Below, piece after piece: positions 14,601 to 25,600 of a stretch of DNA of 64,000 nucleotides. The DNA comes from Gorsachius magnificus (Eukaryota > Chordata > Aves > Pelecaniformes > Ardeidae). A program made the translations under genes and the position numbers. How positions within the stretch are numbered: the first letter of the stretch is position 1; each line of letters starts with the position of its first letter. The DNA lies in the NCBI GenBank assembly GCA_034008185.1, contig CM067106.1, positions 434,001-498,000 on the forward strand. The letters run 5' to 3'. A model generated the notes under the pieces. That model was given only the letters and a program-made list of their open reading frames with translations. It did no database searches and had not been told where the DNA came from.

Positions 14601-17600
14601 CTGTGCCTCCACCATGTCACTGCCTGCGGTGGCCACAGGAATGGCCGGAATGTCACTTGGTGCCAGGACAGGGCTCCCCAGTGTCCCCCCCTCCCCCCAG
14701 GGACAGCCTTGGGTGGCCCCAGATGTCCCCATCCTCACTGTCCCCAACCCCACCTGTCCTCATCCTTGCGTCCCCAACCCCCCCCCCCCCCCCCGGCCAC
14801 CCGTGGCCTTACATGTCCCTTCGTCCTTATCCCCCCCCCCCCAAAGTCCCCCGTGTCCCACATGATCCCCCTGCCCACCTGACTCGGTGAGTACGGTGAC
14901 GGAGACGTAGAGTGAATGTCCCACCAGCTCTTCAGGGTTGGCAAACCGCTCCCGCAACGTGGCCATGGACAGCACGGCTTCCCCGTCCCCGTCGGTCACC
15001 TGTGGCATGGAGTTAGTGGGACAGGGGACAACCATGGGATGGGAATGGTGGTGACAGGGCTTAGGAAGGGACAGAGCTCAACGGGGACAAAAGATGGGGA
15101 CAGGGACAAGGACAGGGTCACCTGGACGCGCCGCAGGGACTGGGGGATGCTCCTCTTCTCGTCATCCACCATAACGCCGAAGAGGACAAAGGCTGTCCCC
15201 TGCAGGCGCTTCCCGTACAGGTACCTGGGTTCAAGCCACCACTGCCACCGTCAACCCATCCCTATGTCCCCATCACGTCCCCATCACGCCCATCCCCTTG
15301 TCATGTCGCCCCATTGCCCCATGTCCTCATTGTCACCCCATCATCCCCATCACCATCCCCACCACCCTGCATCCGTGCCACCCACCTCGTCCCAGTGGAC
15401 TTTGCACAGAAGCATCACCCCACACCACCCCCCATGTGGGTTTTGCCCCCCCAAAATGAGCAGTTTTGGGGTCCCCATCCCACCTGGCCGTGATGGACAC
15501 CCGGAAATCCTCCTCCCGGTCGATGTAGAGGAACTTCTCCTCTGGCTCCAGGACCACCTCAAAGCTTGGCAGCACTGGGGGCGGGGGGGGGATACCCAGT
15601 GGACCAGGGCATCCAGACAGACACAAGGGACCCAGGTGTCTGGGGACCCCCACCCCACCTTACCATACTCCTTGACTTCGAATTGGGTGCTGAAGACCTG
15701 GTCTGGTGAGTCTTCAAATTTGGCCGTTATCGTCCATGTCCCCAGGCTGGAAAAAGCAGGGGACACAGTAAGGGGACAAGCCCAGGGCCACGGATGTCCC
15801 TGGGCCACCCTGGGAGTTGGCACCTACCTGACGACCTCGGGCAGGTTGTGGTTGAGGGAGAAGATCCCGGTCTTCATTGGCGAGGACAAGGGCACTTGGT
15901 TGATGATGACATCATCAGGTGTCTGAAGGGACATGGAGTGGTTGGGGACGGTGGCACGGGTGGCTGTGTCCCCATGTCCCTGTGTCCCCAGCGGGCACCC
16001 ACCTTGACCTCCACGATCACCGTCTTGGGCGCTGGCTCCATGAGGTGGCCCAGAGCAAAGAGGCGGCAGAGCACTGGGAGGGGACATGAAGGACAAGGTG
16101 AGCAGGGATGGTGTGGGGACATCCAGAAATGGGTGCTGGACCCCAAAATGGGTGCTGGGTCCCAGTAGAGATGGCAGGGGATGTCCCCAAATGGGTGCTG
16201 AGTTCTAATGGAGATGCCAGGGGATGTCCCCAAATGGGTGATAGACACCAGATGGGGAGGTCCCCAAATGGATGCTGGACCCTGCACCCCAAGGTCACAC
16301 CAGCACCTCAAGGTGCTGTGGAGGGGACCCAACACCCCAAGGTGCCACCAGCACCCCAAGATGCCGTGGTGAGACCCAGCACCCCAAGGACACACCGGTG
16401 GAGCCAGGGGTGTAGATGGGCTTGTCTGTCTGCAGGAAGATGTGGCCGCTTTGGAGTGACACCAGCAGCACCTTCTCCAGGGTCACCTGGTCCACCCGTG
16501 CTGTCACCAAGACAAGCTGCTTCCCTGTTGTCTGCGGCAGCGCCCTGGCTGACACCTGTGGTGACAGAGGACACCAGGTGGCACCTGCACCACAGGGACA
16601 GGGGACACCAGATGGCACTCATGTCCAGGAAATGGGGCTGAGGGTGGCAGCTGACAGTCCCCAAGGACTCCAGGGTGACCATCCTCTAATCATGGGGTGA
16701 CCATCTCCGAGGACCCCGGGGTGACTGTCCCCAAAGATCCAGAGGTGACCATGACTGTTCCCATGGACTCGGGGGTCACCATCCTCTAATTGTGGGGTCA
16801 CCATCTTCAAGGACCCAAGGGTGACTGTCCCCAAGGACCTGGGGTTATTGTCCCCAAGAACCTCAGATCAACCATCCCCAAAGACCCCATGGTGACCTCC
16901 CCCAGGTCCCACCAGCCCCCTGGAGATTCTCCACCACCTCGTACAGGGGTTGAGCCCCATAGGCCACCTCCCCTAGGGCGGGAGGGGGCAGTGACCGGCA
17001 GGGAGGTGACACGGGGGTGGTGACACACCTTGATGGTGGCAGTGCCCAGCATGCCCTCAGCGGGGCTCAGCGGCACACGGATCTGGTAGAGCACGTGGCG
17101 CTTGAAGGGGAAGTCCTGCACCAGGACAGTGGCCTCGGTGGGGGTGTTCAACCCTGGCGCCTCCAGCACCACCCGCTCCTCTGTCTCCAGCCGCAGCACC
17201 GCTGGTGTCACCATCGTCACCCTGGGGACCCCACAGCACCCCAGGGACCCCCGATCTGCCCCTGGACCTGAGCAACCCCAAATCCCCTGTTGCACCCCAG
17301 TATCCCCCCATTGCACCCCAATATCCCCCCACTGCACCCCAGTATCCCCCCATTGCCTTCCAGCAATGCCCTCCAGGGGTGGGGCAGGTGGAGGTCCTGG
17401 AAAGGGGGCTCCTGTCTGGGGTGGGGGTCCTGGACCTGGTCAGGGGGGTTCTGGGTAGGGGGGGTCCCTGGGTGGGGTGGGGGGGTGTCCCAGAAGAGGG
17501 GGTCCAATGGGTTGGGGCGGTCCCATGGACACACAGGAGATCCCAAGGTGGATCCCAAGGGGAGGAGTGTTCCAGAAGAGGGGGTCCAATGGGGGGGGGG

Positions 17601-17745
17601 GGGTCCAGGGAGGGTGCGGGGGGGGGGGGGGCGGGTGGGGGGGGGGATCCCAGGGGGGGGGGGGGGAGCCACTTTGGGTAAGGGTGGGGGCCGCATGCAG
17701 CAACAGGAGGCCAAGGAGGAGGAGGGGTAGCGCCGGAGCCCCCAT
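2606..17745 (-). CDS. C3: Complement component C3 (about 40 exons)
   Basis: C3 is the secreted central complement protein. Cleavage releases C3a, and the exposed thioester bonds C3b covalently to targets. Coding exons run from the ATG at 17745 to the stop at 2606. Exon 1 (17673-17745) encodes a 24-residue signal peptide, [20 protein letters not shown] then TLTQ. Macroglobulin exons follow at about 17029-17221, 16396-16557, 16002-16075, 15829-15922, 15664-15747, 15483-15573, 15121-15222, 14880-15001, 14507-14625, 14086-14232, 13122-13336, 12828-13023, 12317-12480 and 12107-12246. Next come the AKRKRRS junction (about 11776-11850), C3a, the alpha-chain start, CUB and thioester exons, then MG8 and C345C exons ending in MFGCPS (2606-2747 and 2853-2988). 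Order and sequence match vertebrate C3 throughout, with no frame break seen. C4 and C5 are less likely because of the GCGEQ thioester with C3-like flanks and the synteny with VAV1. Exon edges not given exactly were judged by eye. Confidence 0.97.
3780..4045. repeat. Minisatellite in C3 intron (CCCATCACAGCCATGAC)
   Basis: Tandem units of about 20 bases contain CCCATCACAGCCATGA or CCCATCGTGACCATGA. They lie between the exons encoding the C345C region at about 3606-3695 and 4077-4166. They are not coding. Confidence 0.85.
8402..8607 (-). other. C3: C3 thioester exon (GCGEQ)
   Basis: The exon encodes [16 protein letters not shown] followed by TVIATHYLD. The Cys and Gln of GCGEQ (codons near 8513-8530) form the internal thioester. 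The His of THYLD corresponds to the catalytic histidine that directs reaction toward hydroxyl groups. The active-site residues are therefore intact, so a functional opsonin is expected. Confidence 0.95.
10060..10350. repeat. Minisatellite in C3 intron (about 40-bp unit)
   Basis: Seven or so imperfect units of about 40 bases contain CCCATGGAGTCCTCC, AAGGCTTTTGGGATC and CTCACGTCC. They lie between the exons at 9842-9980 and 10406-10490. Confidence 0.85.
11118..11400. repeat. 11-bp AAGCTTCATCC tandem array
   Basis: About two dozen near-perfect copies of an 11-mer, AAGCTTCATCC or AAGCTTCGTCC, lie in the C3 intron just upstream (plus-strand sense) of the C3a exon. Nearly every unit carries AAGCTT. 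It is a young, homogeneous array compared with the degenerate repeats nearby. Confidence 0.95.
11440..11850 (-). other. C3: C3 beta/alpha junction and C3a anaphylatoxin exons
   Basis: The exon at about 11776-11850 encodes [20 protein letters not shown], a furin-type tetrabasic site where the precursor is cut into beta and alpha chains. The exon at 11440-11650 encodes the C3a domain with a CC...C...C...CC pattern. It ends in LELARS, matching the LAR-S bond cut by C3 convertase. The donor joining the two exons has a weak GTCCCA context. Splicing there gives HRVAQYTDK, collinear with known C3 proteins. Confidence 0.9.
11940..12090. repeat. Short tandem array CCCCATCCCCAAGGTG
   Basis: Six or so units of about 22-23 bases contain ACCCCATCCCCAAGGTG with alternating CCACC or TCCCCT tails. 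The array lies in a C3 intron beside the exon encoding [12 protein letters not shown]. Confidence 0.85.
17673..17745 (-). other. C3: C3 exon 1: start codon and signal peptide
   Basis: The ATG at 17745-17743 opens a 24-codon Leu-rich signal peptide. The exon ends in phase 1 before a GT at 17672. It joins an acceptor at 17222 to give [13 protein letters not shown], which aligns with the start of the C3 beta chain. The start is the first ATG after a plausible promoter. Confidence 0.9.
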
Positions 17746-18700
17746 GGCTGTCGGGAGGGGAACGGGGATGGAAGATCAGTCGGAAGGGGGGGTTCCCTTT
17801 ATGGTGGCGCCACTGGTTAATGGGTAACCAGCACCCGGATGCCTGGGCCCACCCATATTGGCACCCTCAATGCCTGGGTCCACCCATGCCAACAACGCCT
17901 GGACGTCCGTGTCCACCCATATGCAAGGGGGGGGACACACACAGTGGCTTGGGTCCACCTTGGTGGGGGTTGGGTGCCACTGGGAGTGGCCCAAATGCCT
18001 GGGTCCACTCACGTGAGGGGTGGGGGAGGGGCTGCCCGGACGCCTGGGTCCTTCCTCATTTCGGGGAAGGCGGCTGGCGGGGGGCCATGGGGGAGTTGCG
18101 ACACTGCATGGTGGGGGGGTGGGGTGGGGGTGGGGTGGGGAGGGACACCAGAGGGGGGAACGCGACGGGGAATGGAGGGACACCAGGGGACACCCATGAC
18201 CCAGGACGGTCATGGGGTGGGGGTGGGCAGGACCTGGGCACCTGGGTCCCCTGCTGGACCCCTCCCGCTCGCCCAGGTCCCCTCCTGGACTTGGACACCT
18301 GGGTCCCCTCTTGGACCCCTGGTAGGACCTGGACACCTGGGTCCCCTCCTGGACTCGGACCCCAGGGTCCCCTCCTGGACCCTTGGTAGGACCTGGACAC
18401 CCGGGTCCCCTCCTGGACTTGGACACTGGGGTCCCCACCTCAACTTGGATCCCCGGGTCCCCTCCTGAACCCTTGGTAGGACCTGGATGCCTGGGTCCCC
18501 TCCTGGCCCCTCCCTGGGTCCCCTCCTGGACTTGGATGCCCTGGATCCCCTCCTGGGCTCGGACCCCTGGGTCGCCTCTTGGACCCTTGGTAGGACCTGG
18601 ACACCTGGGTCCCTTCCTGGACCCTTAGTAGGACCCGGACCCCTGGGTCCCCCCTGAGACCCCAAACAGGTCCCAGGCACCTGAATCCCTCACAGGACCC
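17746..18700. repeat. C3-VAV1 spacer: CCTGGGTCCCCTCCTGGAC minisatellite
   Basis: From about 17820 the spacer repeats words such as TGCCTGGGTCCACCC. From about 18220 to 18690 it is a clear tandem array of roughly 35-45-base units with GACACCTGGGTCCCCTCCTGGACCCTTGG-like text. No gene can be supported. The human genes found between C3 and VAV1 (GPR108, TRIP10, SH2D3A) are not recognisable here. Confidence 0.8.
17790..17815 (-). promoter_or_regulatory. Possible C3 core promoter (CATAAAGG, TATA-like)
   Basis: On the minus strand a CATAAAGG element lies about 55 bases upstream of the C3 start codon. That spacing suits a TATA-type element with a short 5' leader. No other core signal is obvious. This is inference from position and sequence only. 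Confidence 0.4.
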
Positions 18701-19179
18701 ATTGGGTCACCATGTCCAGATGCCTGAGTCCCTCATGGGGGCCGGGTTCCCTCCATGGGTCCTGGACCCTGGGCCCCCCATGGGCCCCCCCTTCCCTCCA
18801 CCACCACAGGCTGTGACCACAGGGGGGCCACTCTTGGGGGGTGGCTGCTCCTCCCCAGCTGCAAGCACCGGGGCGGGAAGGCCCGGGCATCCGGCACCGT
18901 CTTGTGGCCCCCCGGCAGCCCAGGGCGCAGGCGCAGCACCGCTGGCTTCCGGCACCCCTGCGAACCCCCAGGCCCAGCTGGGCCCCACCACTGCTGCTGC
19001 CCACGCTGGGTGGTCCCCGAGGCCACCAGACCCTCCCCAGACGTGGGTGGGCCAAGGGGAAGGAGCCCATCAGCACCCAGTCTTCTGCAGGCGTGGCGGC
19101 AGCAGTGGGAAGAAGACCGACGCCGGCTGCTTCTCACCGCCGGCAGCTGCGCCGCGGGGCCCCATCACCACCAGCTCCT

Positions 19180-19645
19180 CCCCAAACGTGGTGGTTCCTG
19201 GGGGGGAAGGACCCCCGCCTTGCTGTGGGAGCCTCTCCAGAAGTGGTCGAAGACTCATCTCCATCAGCTCCTCCCCAGAAGCATCCCACCGGGGCCTCAC
19301 CTCCATTGGTTCCTCACCGTATGTGGTCCCACCAAGGCCTCACGTCTATCGGAACCTCACCAGAAGTGGTTGCACTGCAGGACCTCATCTTCTGCTTCTC
19401 CTCCCCAGAAGTGGTCCCGCCAAGACCTATCTCCATCAGTTGCTCCTCAGACAACATCCCACCAGGACCTCATCTCCATCGGCAGGACCTCATCTCCTCG
19501 GCTTCTCTCCAGAAGTGGTCCCACCAGGACCCATCTCCATCGGCTTCTCCCCACAAGTGGTCCCACCAAGACCCCTCTCATCGGCTTCTCCCCAGAAGTG
19601 GTCCCACCAGGACCTATCTCCATTGGCTGCTCCCTAGACACCATC
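19180..19645. repeat. About 43-bp minisatellite just upstream of VAV1 start
   Basis: About ten units contain AGAAGTGGTCCCACCA, GGACC and CATCTCCATCGGCTTCTCC. The array ends less than 20 bases before the VAV1 ATG, so it would form the 5' leader or core promoter area. It is followed directly by GGGATGGAGGCGTGG. Open frames of over 300 codons across it are artefacts. Confidence 0.85.
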
Positions 19646-19653
19646 CCACCGGG

Positions 19654-22600
19654 ATGGAGGCGTGGCGGCAGTGCGCCCACTGGCTGGTGGCGGCACGGGT
19701 GCTGCCTGCGGGCCACCGGGCAAGCAGCCCTGGGGGGCAAGTGTGGGACCTGGCGCAGGCGCTGCGGGATGGGGTGCTGCTCTGTCACCTCCTCAACGCC
19801 CTCCTGCCCCGTGCCGTGCCCCCCCATGACATCTGTCCCCGTCCCCAGATGTCACAGGTGAGACTGGGGGCACTGGGGGGTGGAACTGGCCCTGGGGGGG
19901 GAGTAAGTGTGGGGGGTAGCCCCAGAAGGGGTATGGGGGTGTTGGTTCCAGTGGGGATGATGGTGACAGTGACAATGACAGGACTGGGTGAGTGACAGGG
20001 GAGGGGTGATGCTTGAGTGGTGAAATGGTGAGGATGGTGTGGTGTTGGTAGTGTGACAATGGGGATGAAGATGACGCTGACGGTGACAATGACGGTGTTG
20101 GTAACAGTGACGATCATGATGATGATGGTGATGGTGCCAATGGGGGTGACAGTGACCACGACAGCATTGATGACAGAGATGATGAAGGTCAATGGTGGTG
20201 ACAATGCTGGTCACAAATGGGGAGATGATGGGGTTGATGGTGCTGGTGGGGATGACAGTGGCAGTGACAATGATAGCGAGGGTGACAAGGGGGGCACTGA
20301 TGGGGGTGATGGTGCTAGTGACCATGTCATGGTGCCACCACAGTTCCTGTGCCTGAGGAACATCCGCACCTTCCTGACCGCCTGCGCTGACAAATTTGGG
20401 GTCCCGAAGCACCGACTCTTCGGCGCCTTTGACCTCTTCGATGTCCAGGACTTCGGCAAGGTGGGACCCGGGCATCCAGGCGGGGGGGGACCCAAGCATC
20501 CGGTATTGTGCTTTTCCCTCCAAAAAATGTCCCCTCTCTGTCCCCAGGTCATTGACACCCTCTCGACGCTCTCCTGGACACCCATCGCCCAGAGCAAAGG
20601 CTTCACGTGAGTGCAGGGGACCCAAGCATTTGGGCCCCCACCCCAAGGGACCCAAGCATCCGGGCCCCCACCCCAAGGGACCCAGGCATCCAGTCCCCAA
20701 GGGACCCAAGCACCCAGGCCCCCACCCCGTGGGACCCAAGCATCCAGGCCCCCACCCCAAGGAACCCAGGCATCCAGTCCCTGAGGGACCCAAGCATCTG
20801 GGCCCCCACCCCAAGGGACCCAGGCATCTGGGCCCCAAGGGACTCAAGAGTCTGGTCCCCAGGGGACCCGAGGGCCGGTCCCCACGGGACCCAAGGGTCC
20901 AGGTCCCCACCACGAAGGACCCAAGTGTCTTGTCCCCGAGGACCCAAGCATCCAGGTCCCCACCCCAAGGGACCCAAGAGTCCAGTCCCCAAGGGACCCA
21001 GGCATCCGGTCCCTGAGGGACCCAAGCATCTGGGCCCCCACAATAAGGGACCCAGGTTTCCAGTCCCTGAGGGACCCAAATGTCCGGGCCCCCACCCCAA
21101 GGGACCTGGGTGTCCAGGCCCCACCCCAAGGGACCCAGGCATCTGGTCCCCAAGGGACTCAAGCATCCCGTCTGTGTCCCCCCCTCCAGGCCCTTCCCTA
21201 CTGAGGACTGCGTTGGGGACGATGACATCTACAGCGGCCTCTCTGACCTCATCGAGTGAGTGGGGCAGGTTGGGGAGGTAGTGGGGGGGGGGGGAGTTTG
21301 AGGGGGTGCAAGGGGGCATTAGGGGGGCACTAGGGGGTAATTGGGGGGTATTAGGGGGATATTAGGGGGGTATTAAGGATCATTAGGGGGGTCTTGGGAA
21401 GTTGGGGGGAGGGGTAGGGGGTGCCAGGGGGCATTGGGGGGCACTAGGGGGCTATTGGGGGTTATTGGGGGCTATTGGGGGCTATTAGGGGGGTATTAAG
21501 GGTCATTAGCGGGGTATTGGGAAGTTTGGGGGGGGTTACGGGGTGCCAGGGGGCATTGGGGGGCACTAGGGGGCTAATGGGGGTATTGGGGGTTATTGGG
21601 GGGTATTGGGGGATATTAGGGGGGTATTAAGGATCATTGGGGGGTATTGGGAAGTTGAGGGGGGGGGGTAGGGGGTGCCAGGGGGCATTGGGGGTACTAG
21701 GTGGCTATTGGGGGTTATTGGGGGGTATTGGGGGCTATTAGGGAGGTATTAAGGGTCATTAGGGGGGTATTGGGAAGTTTGGAGGGGTTAGGGGGTGCCA
21801 GGAGGCATTGGGGGGGCACTAGGTGGCTATTGGGGGGTATTGGGGGGTATTGGGGGGGATTAGGGGGGTATTAAGGTCATTGGGGGGTATTGGGAAGTTT
21901 GGAGGGGTTAGGGGGTGCCAGGAGGCATTGGGGGGCACTAGGTGGCTATTGGGGGGTATTGGGGGTTATTGGGGGGTATTGGGGGATATTAGGGGGGTAT
22001 TAAGGGTCATTAGGGGGGTATTGGGAAGTTTGGGGGGGGTTAGGGGGTGCCAGGGGGCATTAGGGGGGCACTAGGGGGCTATTGGGGGGCATTGGGGGGT
22101 ATTAAGGGGTATTGGGGTACCTAGGTTATTAGGGGAGATGTTTCTGGGTGTGTAGGGGGTCAATAAGGGGTATCAAGGGGCATTTGGGGGGTATTAGAGG
22201 GGTACCAGGGGGTATTGGGGGGCAAGAGGGGGCTACCAAGGGTTATTAGAGGGGTACCAGGGGGTATTGGGGGGCAAGAGAGGGGTACCAGGGGGTATTA
22301 GAGGGTGCCCGGGGGGGGAGAGGGGTACCAAGGGTATTGAGGGGTACCAGGGGGTATTGGGGGGCAAGAGAGGGGTACCAGGGGGTATTAGAGGGTGCCG
22401 GGGGGGGAGAGGGGTAGGGGCCAGGGGGTATTAGAGGGGTACCGGGGGTATTGGGGGGCAAGGGAGGGGTACCAAGGGTATTCGAGGGGTACCAGGGGGT
22501 ATTGGGGGGCAAGAGAGGGGTACCAGGGGGGGGTTAAAGGAGTACCCGGGGAATGGGGGGGAATTAGAGGAACACCAAGGGAGGATTTGGGGGGGGGGTT

Positions 22601-25600
22601 GGGATTTGGGGTGCAAGGGGGTACTGGGCTGTCGTCCCCCCCCAGTGACACAGCAGAAGAGGACGATGACCTCTACGACTGCGTCGAGGCCGAAGGGGAT
22701 GACGGCGACGATATCTACGAGGACCTGATGAGGGTGGAAGCCCCCCCAGCTATGGTGGGTCCCCCCCTTCCGGACACTGGGGACCCCCCAGGTGTCCCCC
22801 CCAGACGTCTGGGTTCCCCCCCCCCTCCGGATGCTGGTGTCCCACTGTCTCCATAGAAGGTGGAGGTGGATCGGAGGCTCTGCTGCCTCCAGGAGTTGAG
22901 ACAGACGGAGGAGAGGTACACCGAGACCCTCGAGTCCATCTGCCAGGTGGGATGGGGACGTGGGGGGGACATTGGGGTCATGGGGGATGTTGGGGACATG
23001 GGGGGCACGTTGGGGACATGGGGGGACATTGGCGACATGGGGGGCATGTTGGGAGGGGGGGGGAAGGGGGGGGATGTTGGGGATGGGGGATGTTGGGAAA
23101 TGGGGGATAGGGGGAATGTGGGGGGATAGTGGAGAAATAAGAGGGTATAGGGGACATTGGGGATGTGGGTGGGGATGTTGGGGACATGGGGGGACATTGG
23201 GGACGTGGGGGGACGTTGGGGACATGGGGGGTTGGGGACTGGGGGGGACATTGGGGACATGGGGGGATTGGGGACATGGGGGACACGGATGGAGATGGTG
23301 ACGAAGGGGCCAGGGACACAGGGCCGTGGGGCACTGGGACTGGTCCCCCCAGTGCCCTTAGTACCCCTCCCAGTGCTCCCAGTAACCCCAGTGCCCACAG
23401 CACTTCCTGCGGCCGCTGCGGCACTTCCTGCAGCCCCAAGACCTGGAGAGCATCTTCATCAACATCGAGGTGACCCCAGTAACCCCCAGTGCTCCCAGTA
23501 GCCCATCCCACTGCTCCCAGTAATGCCCAATAACCCATCCCACTCCTCCCAATAACTCTCCAAGGCTCCCAGTGCTCCCAGTAACCCCTCCCAGTACTCC
23601 TAGTAACCCCAGTAACCGCTCCCACTCCTCCCAGTAATGCCCAGTAGCCCCTCCCACTCCTCTCTTAAGGCCCCAGAGCTCCCAGTAACCCCTCCCACTG
23701 CCCCCAGTAATGCCCAGTAACATCCCAGTCTTCCCAGTTATCCCTCCCAGCGCTCCCAGTGGCCTCAGTAGGGGGCGCTGGGAGGGTCTGTGGCATCTGG
23801 GGAGCATCCTGGGGGGGGGGGGTTCCCCCGTGGGCTCCCCCCGCTCTTCCTCGCCTACAAGGAGAGGGGGGGGGGGGGGGGGCACCCCCATTTTAGGGAC
23901 CTTTTGGGGCCAGTTTGCCTATTTTGGGTCCAACTTCAGGTCCATTTTGGGTCCAGTTCTGCCTATTTTGGGTCCCAAGTTCAGGTCCATTTTGGGGCCA
24001 GTTCTGCCTATTTTGGGTCCCAAGTTCAGGTCCATTTTGGGGCCAGTTCTGCCTATTTTGGGGTCCAACTTCAGGTCCATTTTGGGGCCAGTTCTGCCTA
24101 TTTTGGGTCCAACTTCGGGGTTTTAGGTCCATTTTGGGGCCATTTCTGCCTTTATTGTGGTTCCGGCTTCAGGTCCAATTTTGGTCGTTTGGGGCAGATT
24201 CTGGCTGCCTTTTGGGTGGGTTTGAGTGGATTTGGGTGGTTTCCGTCCCCCCCCCAGGTTCCTGCTCTACGGCCGCTACTGCAGCCAGGTGGAAGCGGCT
24301 GCCCGGCGCCTGGACCAGCTGGCGACCAACACCGACCTCCGCATGAAGCTGCAGGTGGGTCCGCATGCCTGGGTCCCCTGGTCCCCCCTGGGACCCTCCC
24401 AGTCCACCCTGGAACCCCTCTGGTCCCCCCTCCCTCATGACCCTATGTCCCCCCATGACCCCTTTGCCCCCCCCCCATGACCCCCCATGACCCCCATGAC
24501 CCCCATGACCCCTTGTGACCCCCGTGACCTCCCCTGTGACCCCCCCAGGAGTGTTCCCAACGAGCCAACAACGGGCGCTTCTCCCTGAGGGACCTCCTGA
24601 TGGGCCGATGCAGCGGGTGCTCAAGTACCACCTCTTGCTCCAGGTCTGCTCACTGGGGTCCCCTGGGGATAGAGGGGGACACCTGGGTACCTCAGGGGAC
24701 AACTGGGTCCCCTGGGGAGGGAGGGGGATGCCTGGGTCCCCTGGGGAGGAAGGGGGGTGCCTGGGTCCCTTAGGGGACACCTTCGGTCCCTTGGAGTCCG
24801 CCTGGGTCCCCTGGGGAGGGAGGGGGTGCCTGGGCCCCCTGAGGCACAGCTGGGTCCCTTAGGGGACACCTTGGTCCCCTCCCCGGGGGCCGGGTCCCTT
24901 AGGGGCTGGGTCCCTTGGGGCACGGGTCCCCTAGGTCCCACCCCTGGGGAGGGAAGGGGATGCCTGGGTCCTTAGGGGACACCTGGGCCCCTTGGGGACC
25001 CCTGTGTCCCCTGGGGAAGGATCCTGGGTTCTGGGGGTCCTGGGAGAGTCTTGGGGTCTGGGAGGTTGGGGTCTGGGGGTGTTGGGTGCCTCATGGGAGG
25101 TCTGGTCTGAGGGGTCCTATGGGGGATTTGGGGTCTGATGGGGTGTTTGGGGGATTTGAGGGTTGAGAGAGGCTGGAGGGTATTGGGGGGGTCCCCACGG
25201 GTATCTGGGAGTTTGGGGGTGCCTGACTGGTGCCCCCCCAGGACCTGGCCCAGTGCGTGAACGAGGTCAAACGGGACAACGAGACCCTGAAACAGCTCAC
25301 GAGTGTCCAGCTCTGCCTCCACAACATGGTGGGGACCTCCCTGACCCCCCCAAACCTGCCCCCCCCGGGACCCCCAGTCACCCTGTGGCACCCCCAAACT
25401 GTCCCAGCACCCCCAGACCCTCCCTGATCCTCCCAAGGGTCCAGCTCTGCCTCCACAACATGGTGGGGACCCCCCCGATTCCCCTCCCCCCGACCCCTCC
25501 AGCATTGCTGGGACACCCCATGTCCCCCCAAATTCCCATGCCCCCCCAAATCCCCATGTCCCCCGTGTCCCCCCACATCCCCCACATCCCCCATGTCCCC

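Larger units (their letters stand above)
21190..22754 (+). other. VAV1: VAV1 acidic regulatory region exons
   Basis: Exons 21190-21255 and 22646-22754 encode [13 protein letters not shown] and then [13 protein letters not shown] with GDDIYEDLM. The three tyrosines correspond to Y142, Y160 and Y174 of human VAV1. Their phosphorylation releases autoinhibition of the DH domain. All three are retained within strongly acidic context. Confidence 0.92.

Noticed and set aside
18702..19995. Overlapping frames of 310-384 codons before VAV1
   Set aside because: They overlap in several phases, cover the 43-bp minisatellite and run into VAV1 exon 1. No domain or splice logic supports them.
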